DNA of 64,000 nucleotides from Haematospirillum sp. H4485 (GTDB taxonomy: Bacteria > Pseudomonadota > Alphaproteobacteria > Rhodospirillales > Rhodospirillaceae): assembly GCF_012102745.1 (NCBI RefSeq), contig NZ_JAAVSY010000001.1, positions 62,001-126,000 of the forward strand, in the 5' to 3' direction. The notes under the pieces are model-generated. The model was not told the DNA's origin. It worked only from the letters and a program-made list of their open reading frames with translations, and made no database searches. The position numbers and the translations under genes were made by a program. The stretch's first letter is position 1. Every line of letters begins with the position of its first letter. Shown here piece by piece: positions 8,476 to 17,422 of the stretch.

Positions 8476-10575
8476 ATGATGGATCTTGATGATGCGATCG
8501 ACTTTCTGCCCGAGCCAGCCGGTACCGGCGTTGCTGCGGATGGATTGATACCGCTTCCGGCAGAAACAGATCCTGCCATGCAGGACGCATGGAAGGTCCT
8601 GGTTGTTGATGATGACGTCGAGGTTCATCATATCACACGTATTATTTTCAGCGATTTCAGTTTCCGCAGTCGTCCTGTCCGGATGCTGTCGGCATACTCG
8701 GCCCGTCAGGCAGTCTCTCTCCTCGAGCAGAACCGCGATGTTGCGCTGATGCTTCTTGATGTTGTCATGGAAACCGAGAATTCGGGCTTGGAACTTGTCT
8801 CGCATGTTCGTGATATCATGAAGCTGGATGCCATGCGTATTGTGCTGCGGACCGGACAGCCCGGGCAGGCGCCGGAGCGGGATGTCGTGATGCGTTACGA
8901 CATCAATGACTACAAGTCGAAGACAGAGCTGACGGCCCAGAAATTATTGACCCTGACTATTTCGGCATTGCGTGCCTATGAGGCTATCGAGGCACTGGAA
9001 AACAGTCGTCGTGTTCTGGCTGACAGCAATGTGGCGCTGGAGCAGATGGTAGAGGAGAGAACACGGGCCTTGTCGGCAAGCGAGGCTCATTACCGTGCGG
9101 TTCTTGACGCTGTTCCGGAAGGTGTTCTGGTCACGGACGACCAAGGTACCATTCTTTCAGCAAGCCCTGTTGCCTCTGCTATTTTTCGCTCGTCGTCCCT
9201 GGTTCACAACGGTCTTTCGTTGAAGGACCTGGTTGCTCCTCCGCACAGTACGGATGTTCTGCGTACTTTGGCCGAGTGCCGCGCCGGTCGCGTTATGCCG
9301 CAGCAATGGACGGAAGCCCGCGAGGTAACCGGGCAACGTCCGGATGGGTCTGTCTTCCCGATGGATCTGTCCATCAGCCGTATGGAGCATCAGGGCACTC
9401 TGGAATTCGTTGCAACCGTGCGTGACGTGACCCAGCGCCACCAGTATCAGGAAACCCTGCGTCAGGCCCGCCTGGATGCCGAGCAGGCCGCACGGGCAAA
9501 ATCAGATTTTCTGGCTGTCATGAGCCATGAAATCCGGACACCCCTGAACGGTATTCTTGGTATGGCCCAGATCTTGCGCGATGATCTGGATGATGAGCAC
9601 CTGAAGGAACTGTCCGACCTGATTTTACGATCCGGTGAATCCCTGCTGAAAGTTCTGAATGACATTCTGGATTTCTCCAAGCTTGAATCGGGTCACTTTG
9701 ATCTGGAGACAGTGCGTTTTGTGCCCCGTGACATGATCCGCGATGTGATGGCGTTGATGGCAGGCGCTGCTGCCGAGAGGGATATCAGTCTGTCATGGGA
9801 TGCCGAGGGGCCTGTTGATCTTCCGGTCTTTGGTGATCCATCCCGGCTGCGGCAGGTGTTGCTCAATCTTTTGTCCAATGCCCTCAAGTTTACAGAAAAG
9901 GGATATGTGTGCCTGCATGCGGAAGCGGCTGTTGTTCCTGCAGAAGAGGAGCATGCTGACGATGATTATGGATCCATGTTGCTGGATCTCCGTGTTGTGG
10001 ACAGTGGTATTGGCATTCCGGATGAACAGATCGATCGTTTGTTCGAGCACTTCTCGCAAGCAGATAGTTCCATTTCCCGGCGTTTCGGGGGTACGGGCCT
10101 GGGGTTGGCCATTTGTCGGAAGATTGTTGGGGCGATGAATGGCCGCATTACCGTGCACAGTCAGGAAGGGCAGGGATCATCCTTTACGGTTCGGGTCATG
10201 CTGCCGTGTGCTCCGACAGAGGATAGCAACCCTGATCGCGTAGAGGGGGCAGATGGTCGCTCCCATACCCTAGACTATACGATCCTTGATCACCTTGATC
10301 GTGCTCTTGGTTCCGAGCAGGTGGATGCGTTGCTGGATATTTTCCTGGATGATGTCCGGGCCCTGTGTGGTGGAGCAAGCACCAGGAATGGTACGTTGTC
10401 CGTTGCCGATCTTCAACTGACAGCCCGTCGTATGGGGTGTCAGAAACTGGCAGAGCTTCTGGTTGCTGGTGGCCCGGACGGGGTTGTTCTGAGGCAGGCT
10501 CTTGATGAAACGCTGGGTGCATTGGCCCTGCGTGGCAAGCAGCGGTCCGATCTTTCTCCGCTCACACATATGTGA
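8476..10575 (+). CDS. REC-PAS hybrid histidine kinase with degenerate C-terminal Hpt-like domain
   Basis: A 699-residue soluble sensor kinase. Order: N-terminal receiver (about residues 35-155, phospho-acceptor Asp95 in LMLLDVVMET) of the type often paired with DUF3369 kinases, a coiled-coil (about 175-200), a PAS domain (about 205-320), HisKA with His351 in MSHEIRTPLNG, and HATPase with LLSNALKF, DSGIGIP and GGTGLGLAI. The C-terminal 90 residues fold-match an Hpt helix bundle, but the His-x-x-Lys-Gly loop is absent (VADLQLTARRMG instead). The start at 8476 follows a long open frame beginning at 8341 without a clear ribosome binding site. No membrane segment is present, so input is cytoplasmic. 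Confidence 0.9.
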   Translation: MMDLDDAIDFLPEPAGTGVAADGLIPLPAETDPAMQDAWKVLVVDDDVEVHHITRIIFSDFSFRSRPVRMLSAYSARQAVSLLEQNRDVALMLLDVVMETENSGLELVSHVRDIMKLDAMRIVLRTGQPGQAPERDVVMRYDINDYKSKTELTAQKLLTLTISALRAYEAIEALENSRRVLADSNVALEQMVEERTRALSASEAHYRAVLDAVPEGVLVTDDQGTILSASPVASAIFRSSSLVHNGLSLKDLVAPPHSTDVLRTLAECRAGRVMPQQWTEAREVTGQRPDGSVFPMDLSISRMEHQGTLEFVATVRDVTQRHQYQETLRQARLDAEQAARAKSDFLAVMSHEIRTPLNGILGMAQILRDDLDDEHLKELSDLILRSGESLLKVLNDILDFSKLESGHFDLETVRFVPRDMIRDVMALMAGAAAERDISLSWDAEGPVDLPVFGDPSRLRQVLLNLLSNALKFTEKGYVCLHAEAAVVPAEEEHADDDYGSMLLDLRVVDSGIGIPDEQIDRLFEHFSQADSSISRRFGGTGLGLAICRKIVGAMNGRITVHSQEGQGSSFTVRVMLPCAPTEDSNPDRVEGADGRSHTLDYTILDHLDRALGSEQVDALLDIFLDDVRALCGGASTRNGTLSVADLQLTARRMGCQKLAELLVAGGPDGVVLRQALDETLGALALRGKQRSDLSPLTHM

Positions 10576-10654
10576 TCAGTATGACTCCCTGATTTTGTTA
10601 GACTATCGCGTCCGCAGGCTTGAGATCTCAGTTTGAGCAGGGGGGGATTTCATC

Positions 10655-10723
10655 ATGAAAAGTGCAACTGTAACCGCAAGCAGTTCCAAGGTTCCCGGTG
10701 TTTACCCGGACTCTGAACTGTAG
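10655..10723 (+). CDS. Possible 22-residue peptide upstream of MNIO gene (candidate leader or precursor)
   Basis: A very short ORF of 22 codons ending in TAG, with a strong G-rich ribosome binding site (AGGGGGGG, 8-base spacing) before its ATG. It reads MKSATVTASSSKVPG, then VYPDSEL. It has no cysteine, unlike bufferin, TglA or methanobactin precursors. It is in the same frame as the MNIO gene that begins 7 bases after its stop, so it could be (a) a precursor or leader peptide, (b) a translational coupling ORF, or (c) an N-terminal extension of the MNIO protein cut by an amber codon or sequencing error. The sequence cannot decide between these. Confidence 0.35.
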   Translation: MKSATVTASSSKVPGVYPDSEL

Positions 10724-10729
10724 CGGCCG

Positions 10730-11635
10730 GTGAGGTTCTTTCCTGTGGGCGTGCAGATTTTGGATACAGGCCTTGCTCCTTGTTCTATGGCCGGAATTGG
10801 GTTCAGGCCACAGCATTGTACTGACCTTGTCAAACTGCGTGGGTGTGAGAGGTCCATTCCGGGATGGTTGGAAATTCATCCCGAGAACTATTTGATGGAC
10901 GGTGGAAGTTTACTGGCCGGACTGTATCAGATTGCGGATCTGTGGCCCCTCTCCTTTCATTCAGTAGGGCTGTCGCCCGGGTCATCCTGTGGGGATGATC
11001 CCGCATTCCTCTCACGCATATTGGCATTACATAACCGCTTCAAGCCGTGCCTTTTTTCTGTCCATCTGGCGTGGAGCCGTCATGATGCTGCCTATTTTCA
11101 TGATCAGCTTCCTGTACCGTTGACGTATGAGACCCTGGAAGTGGTGGTGCGTAACGTTGATACACTCCAACAGGTGTTGGGGCGGCCTGTTCTGGTTGAG
11201 AACCCGTCCCGTTACCTGTGGTTTCGCCATTCGGTTATTCCGGAGCCTGAATTTCTTGCAGCCTTGGCACACCGGACGGGCTGCCGGTTGCTGCTTGATC
11301 TCAATAATGTGGTGGTCAGCTGCCACAATATGGGGCTGGACTACCAGCTGTGTATGCGATCGTTTCCACTCGACCTGGTGGACGAGATCCATGTCGCCGG
11401 CCATCATCACACGGTTCTGGACGATGGACGGATACTGAAGGTCGATGATCACGGCAGTCGTGTGTCATCTGCTGTCTGGGATCTTTTGCGACAGGTTGTT
11501 GCGATACGGGGTGCGCTCCCAGTCTTGGTGGAGTGGGACAACAACATCCCCCCCTTGATTACGCTTCTGGATGAAGTCGTTGTCGCACGGGATATCCTGC
11601 TTCAGGAGGAGGATGTCCGTGCCTGTCTTTCCTGA
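10730..11635 (+). CDS. MNIO (DUF692/BufB-like) multinuclear iron peptide-modifying oxidase
   Basis: A 301-residue TIM-barrel protein of the DUF692/MNIO family, iron enzymes that oxidatively modify cysteine or aspartate residues in ribosomally made peptides (methanobactin, 3-thia-amino acid and bufferin pathways). Family blocks seen: GIGFRPQH near the start, IHPENY, PLSFHSVGLS, SVHLAWS, LVENPSRYLW, LLLDLNNVVVS, EIHVAGHHH and PVLVEWDNNIP, carrying the His/Glu/Asp iron ligands. The GTG at 10730 has a poor ribosome binding site; GTG 10745 or ATG 10789 are alternatives. It overlaps the next gene by 23 bases, as MNIO/partner pairs often do. No DUF2282 bufferin precursor is adjacent. Confidence 0.9.
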   Translation: MRFFPVGVQILDTGLAPCSMAGIGFRPQHCTDLVKLRGCERSIPGWLEIHPENYLMDGGSLLAGLYQIADLWPLSFHSVGLSPGSSCGDDPAFLSRILALHNRFKPCLFSVHLAWSRHDAAYFHDQLPVPLTYETLEVVVRNVDTLQQVLGRPVLVENPSRYLWFRHSVIPEPEFLAALAHRTGCRLLLDLNNVVVSCHNMGLDYQLCMRSFPLDLVDEIHVAGHHHTVLDDGRILKVDDHGSRVSSAVWDLLRQVVAIRGALPVLVEWDNNIPPLITLLDEVVVARDILLQEEDVRACLS

Positions 11636-12395
11636 TCGCTTGGCCCCGCCTTGGGCGGATTTGCAAGCGTGTTTTGCAAAAGTAATGCTTGGGCAGGACG
11701 ACATCCGGCATCACCTTGATGAATGGCTGGAGGGACCGGGGCTGTCTGTTTATTGCAGCAGGATTCTATCTGTTCAGATCGATGCTATGGCAGCTGTTTT
11801 TCCTGCTGTGCGCCGCGTGGTTGGCGCAGATTGCTTCCAAGGTTTGGTTAGAGCCTTTTTCAGGGCTTATCCGGTTCATGTTCCGTGCTTGCTTGATGCT
11901 GGAGATGGGTTTCCTGCATTTCTGGGTGAGCAGGACAGCGTGGCTGGGACGCCTTGGCTGGTCGATGTGGCGGCCCTTGAATGGGAGTGTCATCGTGTCA
12001 GCCGGCATGCAGAAAGCCCCTGTCTTGATATTGCAAGCCTTTCAGGCCCCATTGATGATCTTATTTTTGTTCCACGTACAGCGTCGTGCCTGTTCTCGTC
12101 CTTGTGGCCGATCAGTGCCATTCGGTCGGCCAGCCTGCTACAGGATATGTCCACTCTTTCTCTTGGTGATGGGCCCGAGTTTCTGTTGCTGGTGCGGCCT
12201 GGCGACCAAGTTCTGGTGGAAAATGTTGGTCAACCTGGTTCTGTGTTTTTGCAGCGGTGTTTTTCCGGTGAATGTTTCGGGCAGGCTGCATCGGGTGTCT
12301 TGGCGTCACACCCGGATTTTGACTTACAGGCTTTTTTGATCAGGGCGCTGGACGGGCAATGGTTTGCTGGAGTTCGATTTCAGGGATCTGAATGA
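11613..12395 (+). CDS. DUF2063/HvfC-BufC-family partner of MNIO
   Basis: A 260-residue protein of the HvfC/BufC type, whose N-terminal DUF2063 domain binds the precursor peptide and presents it to the MNIO enzyme. The N-terminus LQACFAKVMLGQ, VYCSRILSVQIDAMAAVFPAV and VRAFFRAYPVH fit DUF2063 (about residues 12-100); the C-terminal half (about 150-255) is the variable domain seen in this family. The start ATG at 11613 sits directly behind an AGGAGGAGG ribosome binding site located inside the end of the MNIO gene, so translation is probably coupled. Together the two genes form a complete MNIO plus partner module lacking an obvious substrate gene. Confidence 0.85.
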   Translation: MSVPVFPDRLAPPWADLQACFAKVMLGQDDIRHHLDEWLEGPGLSVYCSRILSVQIDAMAAVFPAVRRVVGADCFQGLVRAFFRAYPVHVPCLLDAGDGFPAFLGEQDSVAGTPWLVDVAALEWECHRVSRHAESPCLDIASLSGPIDDLIFVPRTASCLFSSLWPISAIRSASLLQDMSTLSLGDGPEFLLLVRPGDQVLVENVGQPGSVFLQRCFSGECFGQAASGVLASHPDFDLQAFLIRALDGQWFAGVRFQGSE

Positions 12396-12546
12396 TGTCT
12401 CTTACTAATTGATTGATCAATTTTTTGATTGTTATCTCCTGATGCGCAATTCTCCGGTGGTATGCGGAACAACTCTTTTCTAGTGAAAGAATTCTCTTTC
12501 GTCTTTAGCATGTATTTTTGGTACCGTTGGACGACGCTGCGGGCGT

Positions 12547-15330
12547 ATGTATGTCCGCTTGGCTGTGGGAAAGGCCGTTCCCGTGCGCCAGAACAGGTCT
12601 GTTATTGTTATCATGCTTTCTGCCTTGGGCCTTCTTGTCCTGTGGACAATCTGGTTCGAGTGGCAGAGTCATGGCCGCGCGCTGGAATCATCGCGCCGGG
12701 AGGCCGTGGCGATGGTTGGGGCGTCTGCTGCGGCTCTTTCGTCTTCCCTGCGGGCGGTCGATGTGGCCCTGATTTCGGCGCTGTCTGTTCTGGAGGCAGG
12801 CAGTTTTGACGTTCAGTCACGCTATGCCAGCATTGTATCCCAGTTACGCCGCCATGCCATGTCTACTCCTGCAATTGATGATATCCTGGTCTTTGACCAG
12901 AATGGTGATGTTGTTTTTCACAGTGGTTACGACATTCTTCCCCGTCTCAATGTTGCAGACCGGCAGTATTTTCGTTTCTTTGCTGATGGGTTGAACGAAG
13001 GCAATGACGTCCTGTTTGTCGGCGACCCCGTAACCGGCCGTATCAGCGGCGAATGGTTTATTGCCATGGCGCGCCGTTTGTCCAGTCCTGAAGGGGCATT
13101 TTCCGGAGTAATCCTGGCAACAGTCGGGACGGTCCCTCTTGCATCGCATGTTCGTTATCTTGCCTCACGAACCGGAGCGTCTGTTGTCCTTGTGACAGGA
13201 ACGGGTGCGGTGGTTGAGGCCGAAGTGCCTCCCCAGCGTAACAACTGGACAGGGCGCAAGGTGTATAGCCTCCCTCTGGGCCCATTGCCGGTAGAAGAGT
13301 CCCTGCTGGTCGATACTGTTCTTGAGGATGAACAGTGGATGACGGTCATACGCCGGGTCGATGATCTGCCGTTGGGCCTGATCTTGTCCCGGCCATGGTC
13401 GGTTGCCTTGGCAGAGTGGTACAGCACCCTTGTCCGGGAACTGTTTCTTCTTTTCGGAGCGTTGGTCGCCCTGTCCCTGCTGTGGTGGCCACTTTCCCGG
13501 GCCATTGCAGATCGTAACCGTTTGTTCGAGCTGTCTCCGGATCCGGTGTGCATTCTGGATCCAGAGGGTGCTTTTGTGTCAGTCAATCCTGCGTGGGGGT
13601 ATGTACTGGGGGTAGAACCGGGCAGTCTGCTCCGTAAGTTGTTATCGGACTTTGTTGTTTCCGATGACCGCAAGGCATTTCATGATGTTGTCGCTCGTTT
13701 GATCGAGGGGGCAAGGGTTGAGGAATTTGTTGTTCATGTGACGGGGGCAGGGGGTAACAAGACGCCCCTGTCCTTTACGGCGGTCAGTGACAGTGCCGGT
13801 ATTTTCGCGATAGCCCGTAACATCAGCCGCCGCCTTTCGGCTGAAAGTGCCTTGCGGCAAAGCGAGCAAAGGTTCCGGGATGTTGCTGAAGCATCAGGGG
13901 AATTTGTTTGGGAAGTTGATGCGGCCGGTTGCATCGTCTTTATGACGGAGCGCGTGCAGGGTGTTCTTGGTTATCGCCCGCCCGATATGAAGGGCTGCCT
14001 GTTTGTCTCTTTCATGCGTGGAGAGACCCGGAGGTTTCTTGAGTCCTCCCTGGGGCGCTTGACAGGATTTCGGATGGAAGCCGATGCTTCACGAGCCGAT
14101 GGAACATCTGTTCGCTTGCGTTTGTCCGGGCTTCCTATTCTGACAGAGGATGGCCATCTGAATGGATTTCGGGGAACGGCCCTGGACATTACGGAAAGTT
14201 ACCTGGCACGTCAGGCTCTGCAGGACAGCGAGGAGCGGTTCCGTACCATTGTCAACACCGTTGTTGATGGGATTATAACAATCAATGAGAAAGGCAAGGT
14301 TCTGTCTGTCAACCCTGCAGCGGAAAAAATGTTTGGTTATGCGGCGGCTGATATGATGGGCCACGATGTCTCCATGTTGATGCCAGAGCCTTATGCCGCT
14401 CATCATGGGACCTATCTTGCTGATTATCTGGAGCACGGCCTTCCCAAGGCTATTGGGATGGTTCGCGAGCTGGAGGCCAAACGAAAGAACGGGGAGCTTT
14501 TCCCGGTTGAGCTGGCTGTCAGTGAAGTCTGGATTGGTGGTGTTCGTCTCTTCATTGGTGTGGTGCGTGATATTTCCGAGCGCAAGCGTGTGGAGAGAAT
14601 GAAAAGCGAGTTCGTATCTACAGTCAGTCACGAACTAAGAACGCCCTTGACGTCAATCCGTGGATCACTGGGGCTGGTTGGTGCTGGTGCGGCCGGTGTT
14701 CTTCCCGAGAAGGCGAATGAGCTGATCCATATTGCCCATTCAAACTGTGAGCGTCTTATCCGGTTGGTCAATGACATTCTGGATATCCAGAAGATAGAAG
14801 CAGGGCGCATGGTCTTTGACATGCAGGTTATTGACTTCTCTGATGTCATAAGGCGATCCATTACGGATAACGAGGCTTTTGCCAACCAGTACAAGGTCAA
14901 GGTTATTGCTGCGGCCTTACCAGACCATGTCATGGTGCATGGGGACAGGGACCGGCTTTTCCAGGTTGTGACAAACCTTCTGTCGAATGCAGTCAAGTTT
15001 TCTCCATCTGGCGGTGCGGTCAACGTTGGCGTCCAGTTGTCAGGACCAATGGTGCACCTGACGGTAGAGGATTTCGGCCCCGGTATTCCTGAAAGTTTTC
15101 GTGATGATATTTTTCAGAAGTTTTCACAGGCCGACTCCACGGATCGCCGCGCCAAGGGAGGGACCGGACTTGGCTTGTCCATTGCCAAGGCGATCGTCGA
15201 GCATCACGGTGGACACATTGGATTTCATTCAGTTGAAGGGCAGGGAACAACATTTTATGTTGATATTCCGGCTGTTGGTGATTCCGGGCGTGCGCAACCG
15301 ACAGGACATGGCAAGGAGGGTTCATGGTGA
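12547..15330 (+). CDS. Membrane sensor histidine kinase, dCache-PAS-PAS-PAS-HisKA-HATPase
   Basis: A 927-residue inner-membrane kinase. Transmembrane helix about residues 18-37, a periplasmic double-Cache-like sensor (about 40-290, with ILVFDQNGDVVFHSG and NVADRQYFRFF), a second helix about 297-318, three PAS domains (about 322-428, 438-552, 561-681), HisKA with His695 in VSHELRTPLTS, and HATPase with LLSNAVKF, DFGPGIP and GGTGLGLSIAKAI. Such Cache domains usually bind small metabolites. Its stop overlaps the start of a CheY-like regulator by 7 bases, which in turn overlaps the diguanylate cyclase gene, so the three are one operon and probably one phosphorelay. Confidence 0.93.
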   Translation: MYVRLAVGKAVPVRQNRSVIVIMLSALGLLVLWTIWFEWQSHGRALESSRREAVAMVGASAAALSSSLRAVDVALISALSVLEAGSFDVQSRYASIVSQLRRHAMSTPAIDDILVFDQNGDVVFHSGYDILPRLNVADRQYFRFFADGLNEGNDVLFVGDPVTGRISGEWFIAMARRLSSPEGAFSGVILATVGTVPLASHVRYLASRTGASVVLVTGTGAVVEAEVPPQRNNWTGRKVYSLPLGPLPVEESLLVDTVLEDEQWMTVIRRVDDLPLGLILSRPWSVALAEWYSTLVRELFLLFGALVALSLLWWPLSRAIADRNRLFELSPDPVCILDPEGAFVSVNPAWGYVLGVEPGSLLRKLLSDFVVSDDRKAFHDVVARLIEGARVEEFVVHVTGAGGNKTPLSFTAVSDSAGIFAIARNISRRLSAESALRQSEQRFRDVAEASGEFVWEVDAAGCIVFMTERVQGVLGYRPPDMKGCLFVSFMRGETRRFLESSLGRLTGFRMEADASRADGTSVRLRLSGLPILTEDGHLNGFRGTALDITESYLARQALQDSEERFRTIVNTVVDGIITINEKGKVLSVNPAAEKMFGYAAADMMGHDVSMLMPEPYAAHHGTYLADYLEHGLPKAIGMVRELEAKRKNGELFPVELAVSEVWIGGVRLFIGVVRDISERKRVERMKSEFVSTVSHELRTPLTSIRGSLGLVGAGAAGVLPEKANELIHIAHSNCERLIRLVNDILDIQKIEAGRMVFDMQVIDFSDVIRRSITDNEAFANQYKVKVIAAALPDHVMVHGDRDRLFQVVTNLLSNAVKFSPSGGAVNVGVQLSGPMVHLTVEDFGPGIPESFRDDIFQKFSQADSTDRRAKGGTGLGLSIAKAIVEHHGGHIGFHSVEGQGTTFYVDIPAVGDSGRAQPTGHGKEGSW

Positions 15331-15713
15331 CCCTGCAGCGGGTGCTTTACGTGGAAGATGACCCTGATATTCAAGCCATTGCCACTCTGGCCCTGGTCGA
15401 TGTCGGAGGATTGAAGGTAACGGCCTGTTCATCGGGAGACGAGGCACTGTCTGCTTTTCCTTCGGCAGATCCTCAGATTGTTCTTCTGGACGTCATGATG
15501 CCGGGTATGGATGGTCCGGGTACCCTGCAAGCCTTGCGGAAGCTTCCCGGCGGTGATCGTGTTCCTGTTGCTTTCATGACAGCCAAGGTTCAGTCGCACG
15601 AAGTGGCCCGTTACCTTGATATGGGAGCGGCTGGTGTTATCAGCAAGCCGTTTGATCCTATGACATTGGCCGAACAGGTCCGGACAATCTGGCAGCGTGC
15701 GGAGGGCATATGA
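15324..15713 (+). CDS. CheY-like single-domain response regulator
   Basis: A 129-residue receiver domain without an output domain. The acidic pocket is in LYVEDDPD, the phospho-acceptor is Asp56 in IVLLDVMMPGMDG, the switch threonine is in AFMTAK and the conserved lysine in ISKPFDP. Its start lies inside the end of the upstream sensor kinase gene and its stop overlaps the start of the downstream diguanylate cyclase by 4 bases (ATGA), indicating translational coupling. It most likely shuttles phosphate between the membrane kinase and the Hpt domain of the cyclase; this role is inferred from gene order. Confidence 0.93.
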   Translation: MVTLQRVLYVEDDPDIQAIATLALVDVGGLKVTACSSGDEALSAFPSADPQIVLLDVMMPGMDGPGTLQALRKLPGGDRVPVAFMTAKVQSHEVARYLDMGAAGVISKPFDPMTLAEQVRTIWQRAEGI

Positions 15714-17365
15714 CCGAAGGCAAGCTGCGTGATTTGATCATACGCTATGTCCATTCCCTTGATGCACGGCGTGTATCGATGCAGGAAGCCGTTGACCATT
15801 TTGTGTCGCTTGCCGAAAAGGGGAAGGATATCCGTCGTGATCGTTACTTTGCTGATTTCCGGCGTGATTCTCATCAGTTGGCCGGATCTGCCGGCAGTAT
15901 GGGGTTTGCGGCGCTCGGGCGTGCGGCCATGGCGCTGGAAGTGATGATCAATGCATTGGTCGAGCGTCAGTCTTCACCTTCTGTACGTGATATCCGGCAG
16001 ATGCGCGCTTTGTTCGAGCGCGTTGTTCTGCGTATGGAAGCAACCAATGCGGAAGACAGTACCCTTTTTGCCCTGTCTCATGACGGGACAGAGGATGCAC
16101 CATCAGGACAGCCCCGTATTATTGCGCTTGTATCCTCTGCGCTTGGGGAGTTCACTCGGTTAGCTCAGGAGCTCCACCCCTTTGGTCTGGAGCTGTCCCT
16201 GTGCAGTAACCGTGATTGTTTCATGATGTTGCTACAAGACAACCAATTGCGGGCTGTGTTGATTGACAGGCATTCTACAGTATCCGGGCTTTCCGCTGAT
16301 CAGGTTCGTGCCCTGTGCCCACCTTCTGTGTCCTTGGTTATTTTATCGGACAAGATAGATCTGCGGTGCCGTGTTGATGCGTGGCATAACGGTGCCGGTT
16401 CTGTCATCGACATCAGCAGTGGTGGTGCCGAGGTTGTTGATGCCATAGAGCATGCAGCCGGTCCTATTGGTTATGCCGTACCGCGTGTTCTTATTGTTGA
16501 TGATGACGAAGCCATTTTGGCTGTCTGCGAGCACGTGCTGTCCGAGGTTGGTATTTCGTGCGAAACATTGCCGCACGCCGAAAATATTCTGGATGTGATC
16601 AGTGTGTTCCGGCCAGACTTGCTGGTCATTGACCGGCATATGCCTGACTTTAGTGGTCTTGAGGTTGCAGCCGCTATACGCCAGCAACCCGCTTATACAA
16701 ACTTGCCGCTGATTTTCCTGACGCGGGATGACAATCTGGAATCACGCATTGATGCCATTCGGGCTGGTGGAGATGGCTATGTCACCAAGCCGGTTGACAT
16801 GGAGTATCTGATTGCCTTGGTGCGGCAGCGTATTTTGAGATCCCGGCAGTTACAGGGTATGATCAGTCGTGATGGCTTGACCGGTCTGCTCAATCACGCC
16901 GCTTTCTACAAGCGCCTGGAGGTGGAGATTGCACAGGCCCACCGTAGCGGTAATCCGCTTTCCGTCATGCTTCTTGATCTTGATTATTTCAAGAAAGTTA
17001 ATGATACGTGGGGGCATCCGGCTGGTGATGCCGTATTGCAATCCTTGGCCCGTCTTTTGCGCCAGCGGTTACGGTCCGGTGACCTGTGTGGTCGTCTTGG
17101 TGGAGAAGAGTTTGCCATTCTACTGACTGGTACCAAGGGGTCCGATGCCCTGCGGGTGGGGGGGGAGCTTCTGGATGCCTTCCGTGACATTACCCATCAC
17201 AGTGGTTCGGAAACATTCACCCTCACATTCAGTGCCGGTGTGGCGGAACTGACAGCAGGTATTGCTGCGGATCAGCTTCTTGCTTCTGCAGATCGTGCGC
17301 TTTATGCCGCCAAGCGTGGTGGTCGTGCGCAAGTATACCGTGACGTCGATATCTCGCCTGACTGA
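15710..17365 (+). CDS. Hpt-pseudoREC-REC-GGDEF diguanylate cyclase
   Basis: A 551-residue protein that should make cyclic di-GMP. Order: Hpt domain (about residues 1-115) with His55 in DSHQLAGSAGSMGF, a receiver-like domain (about 135-255) without a clear phospho-acceptor site, a true receiver (about 260-380) with VLIVDDDEA and Asp308 in LLVIDRHMPDFSG, and a GGDEF domain with active-site GGEEF (464-468). An inhibitory I-site RSGD lies five residues before GGEEF, so product feedback is expected. It is the last gene of the kinase/regulator/cyclase operon, linking the Cache-sensor kinase to cyclic di-GMP output. Confidence 0.92.
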   Translation: MTEGKLRDLIIRYVHSLDARRVSMQEAVDHFVSLAEKGKDIRRDRYFADFRRDSHQLAGSAGSMGFAALGRAAMALEVMINALVERQSSPSVRDIRQMRALFERVVLRMEATNAEDSTLFALSHDGTEDAPSGQPRIIALVSSALGEFTRLAQELHPFGLELSLCSNRDCFMMLLQDNQLRAVLIDRHSTVSGLSADQVRALCPPSVSLVILSDKIDLRCRVDAWHNGAGSVIDISSGGAEVVDAIEHAAGPIGYAVPRVLIVDDDEAILAVCEHVLSEVGISCETLPHAENILDVISVFRPDLLVIDRHMPDFSGLEVAAAIRQQPAYTNLPLIFLTRDDNLESRIDAIRAGGDGYVTKPVDMEYLIALVRQRILRSRQLQGMISRDGLTGLLNHAAFYKRLEVEIAQAHRSGNPLSVMLLDLDYFKKVNDTWGHPAGDAVLQSLARLLRQRLRSGDLCGRLGGEEFAILLTGTKGSDALRVGGELLDAFRDITHHSGSETFTLTFSAGVAELTAGIAADQLLASADRALYAAKRGGRAQVYRDVDISPD

Positions 17366-17422
17366 CATCCTGTCCTTGCTTGTCTGGTGGTATCTGTGCT
17401 TCCTTTACGCCTTGGGGTATGT

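Noticed and set aside
12396-12546. Palindrome ATTGATCAAT followed by T-run as terminator of the DUF2063 gene
   Set aside because: The stem is short and AT-only; too weak to call.
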